Shown in pieces: positions 1 to 6,596 of a DNA stretch of 23,518 nucleotides (position 1 is the stretch's first letter; every line of letters starts with the position of its first letter). The translations under genes and the position numbers were made by a program. Origin of the DNA: JAVKFF01 sp040226215 (GTDB lineage Bacteria > Pseudomonadota > Alphaproteobacteria > DSM-16000 > Inquilinaceae); the NCBI GenBank assembly GCA_040226215.1, contig JAVKFF010000170.1:1-23518 (forward strand), given 5' to 3'. Under the pieces are notes generated by a model. That model searched no databases and was not told where the DNA came from. It was given only the letters and a program-made list of their open reading frames with translations.

Positions 1-19
1 GGCGGTCCTGGCGACCGCC
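1..19 (-). terminator. Hairpin downstream of pdxH
   Basis: A perfect 7-bp inverted repeat, GGCGGTC (1-7) and GACCGCC (13-19), with a 5-base loop lies two bases past the pdxH stop codon. Its position and GC-rich stem suit a transcription terminator for the minus-strand pdxH transcript. The bases that would show a U-tract lie outside the window, so termination is inferred from position and structure only. Confidence 0.45.
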
Positions 20-21
20 GC

Positions 22-636
22 TCACGGGTAAAGCTTCTCCGTGCGCCAGCCGTCCGGTGTCTCGACATAGACCAGACGGTCGTGCAGCCGGAAGGGCATT
101 TCCTGCCAGAATTCGATGCGCCGGTGGGCGAGCCGGAAGCCGGACCAGTGCGGCGGCCGCGGCACCGCCCCACCCGCGAAACGCTCGGTGAACGCGGCAA
201 TCCGGTCCTCGAAGGCCGCGCGGCCGGGCAGTGGCGCCGACTGGATCGAAGCCCAGGCGCCGATCTGCGAGCCCCGCGGCCGGCTGGCGAAGTAGGCGTC
301 GGCCTCGTCGTCGTCCACCGGCGCGACGTCTCCCTCGACTCGGACCTGACGGCGCCGGCTTTTCCAGTGGAAGTTCAGCGCCGCCCTGGCCGTGGCCAGC
401 AGGTCGCGTCCCTTGCGGCTCTCGAAATTGGTGTAGAAGGCGAAGCCGCGCCCGTCGAAGCCCTTCAGGAGAACCACCCGCAGCGAGGGCAGACCGTCGG
501 CGGAGACCGTCGCCAGGGTCATGGCGTTGGGGTCGTTGATCTCGGTCTCGCACGCCTCGTCGTACCAGTCGCTGAACTGCGCCAACGGGTCGGGACGGGC
601 AGACAGAGGGGCGGGCGTTTCGGAGGTGTCGGTCAT
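22..636 (-). CDS. pdxH: Pyridoxamine 5'-phosphate oxidase
   Basis: This is the FMN-dependent cytosolic enzyme that oxidises pyridoxine or pyridoxamine 5'-phosphate to pyridoxal 5'-phosphate, the last step of vitamin B6 synthesis and salvage. Counting from Met at 636, an N-terminal flavin-binding segment carries RVVLLKGFD and FYTNFESRKG. It is followed by RPRGSQIGAWAS, then PPHWSGFR, IEFWQ and RLHDR, and the typical C-terminal LYP. The whole split-barrel fold is present. An in-frame ATG at 672 would add 12 residues, but the added stretch has no family character. Neither start has a clear Shine-Dalgarno, so 636 is chosen because the protein then begins MTDTSE, as relatives usually do. The gene follows the YihY-type gene on the same strand after about 100 bases and is probably transcribed separately or as a second gene. 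Confidence 0.95.
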   Translation of the reverse strand: MTDTSETPAPLSARPDPLAQFSDWYDEACETEINDPNAMTLATVSADGLPSLRVVLLKGFDGRGFAFYTNFESRKGRDLLATARAALNFHWKSRRRQVRVEGDVAPVDDDEADAYFASRPRGSQIGAWASIQSAPLPGRAAFEDRIAAFTERFAGGAVPRPPHWSGFRLAHRRIEFWQEMPFRLHDRLVYVETPDGWRTEKLYP

Positions 637-738
637 GGCTCGGTAAGCGCGGTCGGCGCCTTTGGTGATCATCGACCGGCGGCACGAAGCGCCGGCGCGG
701 CACGGCCGTGCGAAACGCCGCTCTCCCCTTCTCGGACG

Positions 739-2031
739 TCAGTCCCCCAGTTGCAAGGGGGTAACGTTGTCGCGGCCACGCTCGGCGAACAGGGTCGCCA
801 GCGATATCGACAGCGCCTGCGTCCGCGCCGCCTCGCTCTTCGCCGTGAGTTCGCCCAGCACGTCCTGCCAGCCGCCGCCGATGCGCGGGATGCGTCCGAC
901 CGGGCCGCTCAGCCCGATCCCCAGGGCCGAGATCAGGTCGGCGAGCGAGGCGGTGTGCAGGTCGCGGGTCAGCACCCAGCGGTCGTCGTCCGTGCGGTTG
1001 ACGAAGCGCGCCTGGCGCAGCTGGTCGAGCATCTCGTCGACGGCCGACACGCCGACCGGCACCCGGCGTTGCAACTCGTCCCGGCTCATGGTCTCGCCCA
1101 GGCGGCTAGAACCGCTGAGCGCGGCCAGGATGCCGGCGGCGATGGTCAGGCGCGGCCCGGAAGCCATGTTGTGCAGGCTGGTGCCGATCACCTTGCCGGA
1201 GCGCCAGTCCGGCAGCGCCGCGGCGATCACGGCGCCGAACAGGGCGATCGACCAGGCGAGGTAGAGCCAGACCAGGAAGATCGGCACCGTCGCCAGGGCG
1301 CCATAGAGCGTCTGGTAGACCGGGAAGGCCTGAAGATAGAGCGAGAAGCCCCACTTCGAGAACTCGAACAGCACGCCGGCGACCAGGCCGCCGATCGCCG
1401 CGTCCGACCACTTCACGCTGCGGTTCGGGATGATCCAGTAGAGCAGGCCGAACCCGACCACCTGGATGACGATGGGCAGCAGGACGCGGACCGCGTCGAT
1501 GATCCAGGTTCCGCCCCCGAGAATCGCCGCCCGGTCGAGCAGCGCGGAGCCGATCGAGATCGAGGCGCCGAAGAGCAGCGGGGTCAACGTGAGCACCGCC
1601 CAGAAGGTGAGCAGGCGAATAAGCCAGGATCGCGATTCCTTGACATGCCAGATGGCGTTGAAGGAGCTCTCGATGGTCGCCAGCATAAGGATCGAGGTGA
1701 CCAGGAGGCCGATGACGCCCAGCGCGGTCAGCCCGCTTGCATTGATCGCGAAGCCTTCCAGATGCTCCGCCACGGTCTCGCCCACCTCGGGCACGAAGTT
1801 GTCGATGATCAGCTGCCGGGCGGTGTCCTGCAGTTCCTGGAAGGCGGGAAAGGCCGTGAAGATGGCGACGATGATCGCCGTCAGCGGGACCAGCGCCAGC
1901 AGTACGGTGTAGGTGAGCGAGGCGGCCGCCTGGGTGCAGTCGTCGTAGTAGAATCGCAGCGCCGCATATTTGGTGAAGCCGACGACTTCGCCGACGCGAT
2001 GCAGGAACCCATGCCTGGGCGTATCGGTCAT
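739..2031 (-). CDS. YihY/BrkB-family inner-membrane protein
   Basis: This is a polytopic membrane protein of the YihY/virulence factor BrkB family. It was formerly annotated as ribonuclease BN, which is a misassignment in E. coli; its true role is unknown. About six hydrophobic segments fall in the first 275 residues. The family-typical N-terminal SLTYTVLLALVPL is present, as is the last-helix motif containing VPIFLVWLYLAW followed by GAVIAAALPDW. After the membrane part comes a soluble tail of roughly 150 residues, predicted to be cytoplasmic and possibly winged-helix-like. Two starts are possible. The ATG at 2031 has GGAG five bases upstream and gives 430 residues; an ATG at 2043 has GAGG only four bases away and gives 434. 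The gene diverges from fabI, so the 85-100 base gap holds promoters for both. Confidence 0.88.
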   Translation of the reverse strand: MTDTPRHGFLHRVGEVVGFTKYAALRFYYDDCTQAAASLTYTVLLALVPLTAIIVAIFTAFPAFQELQDTARQLIIDNFVPEVGETVAEHLEGFAINASGLTALGVIGLLVTSILMLATIESSFNAIWHVKESRSWLIRLLTFWAVLTLTPLLFGASISIGSALLDRAAILGGGTWIIDAVRVLLPIVIQVVGFGLLYWIIPNRSVKWSDAAIGGLVAGVLFEFSKWGFSLYLQAFPVYQTLYGALATVPIFLVWLYLAWSIALFGAVIAAALPDWRSGKVIGTSLHNMASGPRLTIAAGILAALSGSSRLGETMSRDELQRRVPVGVSAVDEMLDQLRQARFVNRTDDDRWVLTRDLHTASLADLISALGIGLSGPVGRIPRIGGGWQDVLGELTAKSEAARTQALSISLATLFAERGRDNVTPLQLGD

Positions 2032-2052
2032 TTCTGCTCCCATGCGGCCTCG

Positions 2053-2080
2053 TTGACCGGCATTCCCAATCGTGTACGAT
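2053..2080 (+). promoter_or_regulatory. Predicted sigma70-type promoter for fabI
   Basis: A TTGACC box (2053-2058) is separated by 16 bases from TACGAT (2075-2080), in the divergent gap between the YihY-type gene and fabI. This would start transcription near 2087, leaving a leader of about 40 bases that contains the Shine-Dalgarno GAGAGGA at 2115-2121. The assignment rests on consensus match and position only. Confidence 0.5.
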
Positions 2081-2128
2081 CCCGGCCCCGAAGCAAATCA
2101 CCCGCAAGTATAGACGAGAGGACCCTTC

Positions 2129-2980
2129 ATGTCTGGAAATGCTCAGCTCATGGCTGGAAAGCGTGGTCTGATCATGGGGGTCGCCAACGATCGCTCGCTT
2201 GCCTGGGGCATCGCCAAGGCCTGCGCGGCGCAGGGAGCGGAACTCGCCTTCACCTACCAGGTCGAGCCATTGCTGCGCCGGGTGCAGCCGCTGGCCGCGG
2301 AGGCCGGCTCGGACTTCGTCGTGCCTTGCGACGTCGGCGACGACGCCAGTCTGAAATCCGTCTTCGACGCCATCGCGGAGCGGTGGGGCGGGCTCGACTT
2401 CGTGGTCCACGCCGTCGCCTATTCCGACAAATCTGAGCTCGACGGCGAATATTTGAAGACCACGCGGGGCAATTTCCTGCGCTCGATGGATATCTCCTGC
2501 TACTCCTTCACCGCGGTCGCCCAGCACGCCGTGCCGCTGATGAACGAGGGCGGCAGCCTGCTCACGCTCACCTATTTCGGGGCCGAGAAGGTGATGCCGC
2601 ACTACAACGTCATGGGCGTCGCCAAGGCGGCGCTGGAGGCCAGCGTGCGCTATCTCGCCGCCGATCTGGGCGGCCGCAACATCCGCGTCAACGCGATCTC
2701 CGCCGGGCCGATCAAGACCCTGGCGGCGAGCGGCATCGGCGACCTGCGCTTCATCCTGAAGTGGAATCAGTACAACGCACCCCTGAAGCGCAACGTGACC
2801 ATCGACCAGGTCGGCGCCTCGGGCGTCTATCTGCTGTCCGACCTCGCCTCCGGGGTGACTGGCGAGATCCACCACGTCGACGCCGGCTACAACACGGTCG
2901 GCATGATCGCGGTCGACGGTATTGCGGACACGGCGGCACTGCTGAAGAGCATGCTGCCAAAAGAGCAGCCGGGCGACTGA
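2129..2980 (+). CDS. fabI: Enoyl-[acyl-carrier-protein] reductase (NADH)
   Basis: FabI reduces trans-2-enoyl-ACP in the last step of each fatty-acid elongation cycle and is a classical target of triclosan and isoniazid-type inhibitors. The 283-residue protein has the divergent short-chain-dehydrogenase fold. The N-terminal nucleotide-binding segment reads MGVANDRSLAWGIAK. The active site shows Tyr149, Tyr159 and Lys166 (Y-x6-K), the spacing of E. coli FabI. The following segment RVNAISAGPIKTLAASGI is diagnostic of FabI rather than FabG. The start at 2129 is supported by GAGAGGA seven bases upstream; an internal ATG at codon 8 has a weaker site. It is the first gene of a plus-strand run, followed 18 bases later by a GNAT gene and then aroC, an arrangement reminiscent of other alphaproteobacteria. 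Confidence 0.96.
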   Translation: MSGNAQLMAGKRGLIMGVANDRSLAWGIAKACAAQGAELAFTYQVEPLLRRVQPLAAEAGSDFVVPCDVGDDASLKSVFDAIAERWGGLDFVVHAVAYSDKSELDGEYLKTTRGNFLRSMDISCYSFTAVAQHAVPLMNEGGSLLTLTYFGAEKVMPHYNVMGVAKAALEASVRYLAADLGGRNIRVNAISAGPIKTLAASGIGDLRFILKWNQYNAPLKRNVTIDQVGASGVYLLSDLASGVTGEIHHVDAGYNTVGMIAVDGIADTAALLKSMLPKEQPGD

Positions 2981-2998
2981 ACCGGCGAGCGAACGCCC

Positions 2999-3520
2999 GT
3001 GCACCTACCCCCGGTCCAGCCGCCGATTCACATCGAGCCGGTCGCCACGCCGTCGCTGTGCCGGGCGGTGGTGCCCGTCTTCGCCGAGATGCTGGTGCAC
3101 TATCACCGCACGGCGGAGGATGCCGGGGCGATCGAACGCTTTCTCGGCCACCATCTGCTCGTCCCGAAACGCACGGTTGAGATGCTGGCAGCCCGAGCAG
3201 CGGACGGCGCCGTCATGGGCTTCGCCAGCTATGCCGTCGTCATTCCGGGCGGCGGTCTGGCGACGGAGCTGTTCCTGAAGGAACTGTACACCGCCGAGGC
3301 TCACCGCGGCCGGGGCGTGGCCCGGGCGCTGATGCGTGCACTCGCCCTGATCGCCCGCGACCTGGGCTGCGGGCGCATGCGCTGGACCACAGGGCGGGAG
3401 GACAGCTATAAAGCCGCACGCCGCCTCTACGACAGCCTTGGCGGTCGCGTCCAGGAAGATGCCATCCTCTACGCCATGCCGCGGGAGGCGATTGACGCCC
3501 TGGCCGATTCGGCGATGTAG
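2999..3520 (+). CDS. GNAT-family N-acetyltransferase
   Basis: A 173-residue protein with a GNAT acyl-CoA-dependent acetyltransferase fold; the acceptor substrate cannot be named from sequence. Motif A is clear around residues 92-110 (LKELYTAEAHRGRGVARAL), where the RGRGVA turn binds the pyrophosphate of acetyl-CoA. Motif B follows as AARRLYDSLGGR near 139-150. Translation probably starts at a GTG. The first in-frame ATG, at codon 31, would remove the first strand of the fold (IHIEPVATP). The ribosome binding site is poor, so coupling to fabI (stop 18 bases upstream) is likely. aroC begins 26 bases downstream, so the gene sits inside a fatty-acid/shikimate unit. Acetylation of a small molecule or a protein N-terminus are both possible. 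Confidence 0.85.
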   Translation: MHLPPVQPPIHIEPVATPSLCRAVVPVFAEMLVHYHRTAEDAGAIERFLGHHLLVPKRTVEMLAARAADGAVMGFASYAVVIPGGGLATELFLKELYTAEAHRGRGVARALMRALALIARDLGCGRMRWTTGREDSYKAARRLYDSLGGRVQEDAILYAMPREAIDALADSAM

Positions 3521-3546
3521 GAAATCTGGGAAAGCGGCGTCCGCGC

Positions 3547-4623
3547 ATGGCCAGCAACAGTTTCGGCACCCTTTTCCGCTTCACCACCTGGGGTGAAAGT
3601 CACGGCCCCGCGCTGGGCGTGGTGGTCGATGGCGTGCCGCCGCTGCTCCCGCTCGCCGAGGCGGACATCCAGCCCTTTCTCGACCGCCGGCGGCCGGGCC
3701 AGTCCCGCTATACCACCCAGCGGCGCGAACTCGACGAGGTGAAGATCCTTTCCGGCGTCTTCGAGGGCCAGACGACGGGTACGCCGATCAGCCTGATCAT
3801 CGAGAACACCGACCAGCGCTCCAAGGACTATTCGGAGATCGCCAACTCCTTCCGGCCCGGCCATGCCGACCTCACCTACTGGAAGAAGTACGGCATCCGC
3901 GACTATCGCGGCGGCGGCCGGGCCTCTGCCCGGGAGACCGCGGCCAGGGTCGCCGCCGGCGCCATCGCCCGCAAGATCCTGGGCCCGGCCGTGACGATCC
4001 GCGGCGCGCTGGTGCAGATGGGCGACCGCGCAGTCGATCGCGACCGCTGGAACTGGGCGGAGGTCGACCGGAATCCGTTCTTCTGTCCCGACCCGGTGAT
4101 GGCCGGGCAATGGGCGGACTATCTCGACGCCATCCGCAAGCGGGGCTCGTCCATCGGCGCGGTGGTGGAGGTGCGGGCGAGCGGCGTTCCCGTCGGCTGG
4201 GGTGAGCCGGTCTATGGCAAGCTCGACAGCGACCTCGCCCAGGCTATGATGTCGATCAACGCCGTGAAGGGTGTCGAGATCGGCGACGGTTTTGCCACCG
4301 CCGCCCTGCATGGCGAGGAAAACGCGGATGAGATGCGGCTTGCGGACGACGGCACGGTGACCTTCCTGTCCAATCACGCCGGTGGCATCCTGGGCGGCAT
4401 TTCGACCGGCCAGGACGTAGTCGTCCGCTTTGCCGTCAAGCCGACAAGCTCGATCATGACCCCGCGCCGCACGGTCACCCGGACGGGCGAGGAAACCGAC
4501 GTGCAGACCAAGGGGCGCCACGACCCCTGCGTGGGCATCCGCGCGGTACCCATCGGCGAGGCGATGATGGCCTGCGTCCTGGCCGACCAGATGATGCGGC
4601 ATCGCGGCCAATGCGGCGGCTGA
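3547..4623 (+). CDS. aroC: Chorismate synthase
   Basis: AroC converts 5-enolpyruvylshikimate-3-phosphate to chorismate with reduced FMN, the last common step of aromatic amino acid, folate and quinone synthesis. All three family signatures are visible: GESHGPALG at residues 16-24, GGGRASARETAARVAAGA at about 122-139, and a C-terminal block near 308-345 containing RTVTRTGEE and KGRHDPCVGIRAVPIGEA. At 358 residues it has the usual bacterial length. The start at 3547 is the only sensible ATG, with a purine-rich GGGAAAG upstream. The last 13 bases overlap the start of the next gene, so the exported protein downstream is probably translationally coupled to AroC. Confidence 0.97.
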   Translation: MASNSFGTLFRFTTWGESHGPALGVVVDGVPPLLPLAEADIQPFLDRRRPGQSRYTTQRRELDEVKILSGVFEGQTTGTPISLIIENTDQRSKDYSEIANSFRPGHADLTYWKKYGIRDYRGGGRASARETAARVAAGAIARKILGPAVTIRGALVQMGDRAVDRDRWNWAEVDRNPFFCPDPVMAGQWADYLDAIRKRGSSIGAVVEVRASGVPVGWGEPVYGKLDSDLAQAMMSINAVKGVEIGDGFATAALHGEENADEMRLADDGTVTFLSNHAGGILGGISTGQDVVVRFAVKPTSSIMTPRRTVTRTGEETDVQTKGRHDPCVGIRAVPIGEAMMACVLADQMMRHRGQCGG

Positions 4624-5273
4624 GCGCCAGCGCCTGCGCCCTGCTCCTGACGGTTCCACCCGCCTTCGTGGCTGCGCAGAGCCTTTGGGACACCCCGCCC
4701 TTCGGCGGCATCTTCGTGGTCGTCGACGCCAGGCCGATCGACGGCACCGGAGGCGGGGCCGTGGATTTCCTGGGCGAGGAGGTGATCTTCGCCAACCAGC
4801 TCGAATGGCTGGGCGAGCGGCGTTGCGAAACCTGGAACGCCGAGCAGAACGTCGATCTCGGCTGGGCCCGCGAGGATCCGGCGATGATCGACCTGTTTCC
4901 GCCGAGCGCGCGGGCGGCGCCCGACGACGACCCCATCGTGTCGGTCGAGGGCAACATGTGGCTGTCCTGCGACGGCAGCCCCCTTGCCGCCCTGATCCGT
5001 GTCGACAACCGGGTGCTCGTGCTCGTCGACCAGGACCGGGGCACCTTCTGGCTGCTCGAGCGCCCGGTCCATGACGAGGACGCCAGGCCGATCCAGCGGG
5101 CTCTCAACGAGGCAGGTTACGACGCCGGCCCGGTCGACGGCGACCTGGGTCCGCGCACCCGCACCGCCATTGCCGCCTATCTCGCCGATCGCCTGGAGCT
5201 GGGCGCGCCGCCCGGCCAGGGCGTGGTGACCGAGCGCCTGATGAGCGAATTGATCCGGCCGCCGGCGGAGTAG
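4611..5273 (+). CDS. Exported protein with C-terminal peptidoglycan-binding domain
   Basis: A 220-residue predicted periplasmic protein of unknown specific function. Residues 1-22 form a signal peptide: two Arg, a hydrophobic core, and AFVAAQS at the likely cleavage site. The central region (about 25-150) matches nothing I recognise and holds two cysteines (Cys72, Cys120) that could form a disulfide. Residues 158-190 (IQRALNEAGYDAGPVDGDLG then PRTRTAIAAY) form a PG_binding_1-type repeat, as found in muramidase-associated and SEL1-associated envelope proteins. No catalytic domain is seen. It starts inside aroC (13-base overlap) with no independent ribosome binding site, implying coupled translation. 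A role in binding cell-wall glycan is an inference from this one domain. Confidence 0.8.
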   Translation: MRRLSASACALLLTVPPAFVAAQSLWDTPPFGGIFVVVDARPIDGTGGGAVDFLGEEVIFANQLEWLGERRCETWNAEQNVDLGWAREDPAMIDLFPPSARAAPDDDPIVSVEGNMWLSCDGSPLAALIRVDNRVLVLVDQDRGTFWLLERPVHDEDARPIQRALNEAGYDAGPVDGDLGPRTRTAIAAYLADRLELGAPPGQGVVTERLMSELIRPPAE

Positions 5274-5318
5274 CGGCAGCCGCCGGCACCGCCGCGCCCA
5301 CCGACGAGGAAGAGCGCC

Positions 5319-5891
5319 ATGCCCCAGCCCGATCACATCATGGACCTGCCCGTGCCCGGGATCGACGCGGTCGATGCGGACACCCGGGCCTATTTCGACA
5401 AATGCGTGGAGAAGCTGGGCCTCGTGCCCTACGTGCTGCGTGCCTACGCGGCCCGGCCGAGGAAGCTGCAGGCCTTCATCCAGACCTATAACGAGCTGAT
5501 GCTGGGGGACAGCGGTCTCAGCAAGCTCGAGCGCGAGATGGTCGCCGTCGTCGTTTCCTCGGCCAACCACTGCTACTACTGCCTGGTGGCGCACGGTCAG
5601 GCGGTGCGGCGCATCTCGGGCGACCCGCAACTGGGCGAGATGTTGGTGATGAACTACCGGGTGGCGGATCTGGCGCCGCGCCAGCGCGCCATGCTGGACT
5701 TCGCCTGGAAACTGACCACCACGCCCCATCTGGTGGACGACGCCGACCGTCGGGCGCTGCGCGATGCCGGCCTGGGCGACGAGGAGATTTTCGATCTGGC
5801 CGACACCGTTGGCTTCTTCAACATGTCGAACCGCGTCGCCACCGCCCTCGACATGATGCCCAACCCCGAATACCACGCGATGGATCGCTGA
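5319..5891 (+). CDS. AhpD-like peroxidase-related protein (carboxymuconolactone decarboxylase family)
   Basis: A 190-residue alpha-helical protein of the AhpD/CMD superfamily, matching the length and layout of the 'uncharacterised peroxidase-related enzyme' group. The redox motif NHCYYCLVAHG gives Cys85, Cys88 and His92. Glu73 lies 12 residues before the first Cys, the same spacing as the Glu-Cys-Cys-His relay of mycobacterial AhpD. A thiol-dependent peroxidase or disulfide-reductase activity is therefore plausible, but the electron donor and substrate are unknown. The ATG at 5319 has a strong AGGAAGAG Shine-Dalgarno. It is the last gene of the fabI-aroC run (45 bases after the previous gene), and a hairpin 22 bases past its stop probably ends transcription. 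Confidence 0.88.
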   Translation: MPQPDHIMDLPVPGIDAVDADTRAYFDKCVEKLGLVPYVLRAYAARPRKLQAFIQTYNELMLGDSGLSKLEREMVAVVVSSANHCYYCLVAHGQAVRRISGDPQLGEMLVMNYRVADLAPRQRAMLDFAWKLTTTPHLVDDADRRALRDAGLGDEEIFDLADTVGFFNMSNRVATALDMMPNPEYHAMDR

Positions 5892-5913
5892 CCCGGGGCA
5901 TCATCCCAACGAC

Positions 5914-5942
5914 GACGGGACCGGCCAACATCCGGTCCCGTC
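5914..5942. terminator. Bidirectional terminator-like hairpin between convergent genes
   Basis: A perfect 11-bp inverted repeat, GACGGGACCGG (5914-5924) and CCGGTCCCGTC (5932-5942), with a 7-base loop lies between the convergent AhpD-like gene and the 40-residue gene. There is no strong U-tract on either side, so it may act by structure or with Rho. The position between two converging stops supports a shared terminator. Confidence 0.6.
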
Positions 5943-5964
5943 CAGGGATCACTCCAGGGATCAC
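5941..5964. repeat. Perfect 12-bp tandem duplication at the 3' end of the 40-residue gene
   Basis: TCCAGGGATCAC occurs twice in direct succession (5941-5952 and 5953-5964). On the minus strand each copy carries a TGA in the reading frame of the small gene, so the gene ends with TGA, three codons, then a second in-frame TGA. The duplication abuts the terminator-like hairpin. A recent slippage or duplication event is the simplest explanation. Confidence 0.9.
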
Positions 5965-6083
5965 TGCCGAGTGTCCTCGGCTTCCTCCAACGCGATCTTG
6001 TCGCTGTCCTCGTCCTTCACCGCGTCGCACCACAGGTTGAGCAGCGACGCCAGGAACTCGGCCCAGTTGGTGGTCGGTTTCAT
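5961..6083 (-). CDS. Unrecognised 40-residue acidic small protein
   Basis: I do not recognise this gene. The reading frame starts at ATG 6083 (MKPTTNWAEF) and ends at TGA 5961, giving 40 residues. The N-terminal half (WAEFLASLLNLWCDAV) could form an amphipathic helix rich in Trp and Leu with one Cys. The second half is highly acidic (KDEDSDK, LEEAEDTRQ). A strong GAGGAGG Shine-Dalgarno sits about seven bases upstream and overlaps the TGA stop of the exported protein gene (11-base gap), so the two genes look translationally coupled. There is no signal peptide, so a cytoplasmic or membrane-surface location is inferred. It is short enough that chance is possible, but the ribosome binding site and context favour a real gene. 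Confidence 0.55.
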   Translation of the reverse strand: MKPTTNWAEFLASLLNLWCDAVKDEDSDKIALEEAEDTRQ

Positions 6084-6094
6084 GACAGGCCTCC

Positions 6095-6487
6095 TCAGCT
6101 TCCGGGTATCAGGACGCCCGGCACCGTCGGGATCACGGGATTGGGCAGCACGGGGCCGGGATCGACCGGCAGGACCTCGCCGGCGAGCTCGGGCGTGAAG
6201 CCCGGGGGCAGCGGGGCGGGACCGAGCGGGCCGGGCGCATCGGGCTTATCCGTCGCGGCGCCGCCATCCTGGCTCAGGATCAGCGCCAGGCCGATCGCCG
6301 CGCCCATCATGTCGGCGCCATCGATCTGGCCATCCATCAGGCCGTTCATCGGTACCGCCAGGCCGCTGCCGCCCTCGACGCAGGCGAATTCGCCCGTCGG
6401 CGTCAACCCGCATTGCGGCTGGGCGAAGGCCGGTCCGGCGGCAAGTGCCAGGACCAGGCCGGCGATCGGTGCTTTCAGCTTGCTCAT
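6095..6487 (-). CDS. Exported Pro-rich protein of unknown function
   Basis: A 130-residue protein I cannot assign to a family. Residues 1-22 form a classic Sec signal peptide ending AFA before QPQ. The mature part begins with a short segment bearing two cysteines (Cys26, Cys36), possibly disulfide-linked. Next comes a Gly/Met/Asp-rich stretch (about 47-64) leading into a hydrophobic patch (GAAIGLALIL). The tail from residue 82 is a proline-rich, low-complexity region with 16 prolines in 49 residues, ending VLIPGS. An extended periplasmic or surface-exposed linker is likely. The start at 6487 has a strong AGGAGGGGAGAG upstream. Its stop overlaps the ribosome binding site of the 40-residue gene, so the two form a small operon. 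Confidence 0.65.
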   Translation of the reverse strand: MSKLKAPIAGLVLALAAGPAFAQPQCGLTPTGEFACVEGGSGLAVPMNGLMDGQIDGADMMGAAIGLALILSQDGGAATDKPDAPGPLGPAPLPPGFTPELAGEVLPVDPGPVLPNPVIPTVPGVLIPGS

Positions 6488-6518
6488 CGTCTCTCTCCCC
6501 TCCTCCTGGCCGGGCCTC

Positions 6519-6561
6519 GCCGACCGTCAGGCAGAGAATGCGCGCGCCATTGCCGACCGTC
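6519..6561. repeat. Spaced 10-bp direct repeat upstream of the exported-protein gene
   Basis: GCCGACCGTC occurs at 6519-6528 and 6552-6561, start-to-start distance 33 bases (about three helical turns), in the 109-base gap between tlyA and the exported Pro-rich gene. Such phasing could be a pair of operator sites, but no regulator is encoded nearby and I see no convincing promoter here. In GC-rich DNA a 10-mer may also repeat by chance. Confidence 0.3.
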
Positions 6562-6596
6562 TGTGATTGGCGGCACACGGGACGATTATTTTCGCG

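Noticed and set aside
700..711. A 12-bp palindrome GCACGGCCGTGC between pdxH and the YihY-type gene
   Set aside because: It has no loop and no U-tract, so it is a poor terminator. A 12-bp palindrome of this composition is unsurprising in GC-rich DNA.
82..2436. A 784-codon open frame on the plus strand
   Set aside because: It lies antisense to pdxH and the YihY-type gene and crosses into fabI out of frame. Its product is Arg/Gly/Gln-rich without domains, which is the usual artefact of GC-rich DNA.
1106..3004. A 632-codon open frame on the minus strand
   Set aside because: It is antisense to fabI and in another frame of the YihY-type gene; no domain is visible.
3469..5876. Two long minus-strand open frames opposite aroC and downstream genes
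   Set aside because: aroC carries all three family signatures on the plus strand. The antisense products look like reverse-frame Arg/His/Gly sequence.
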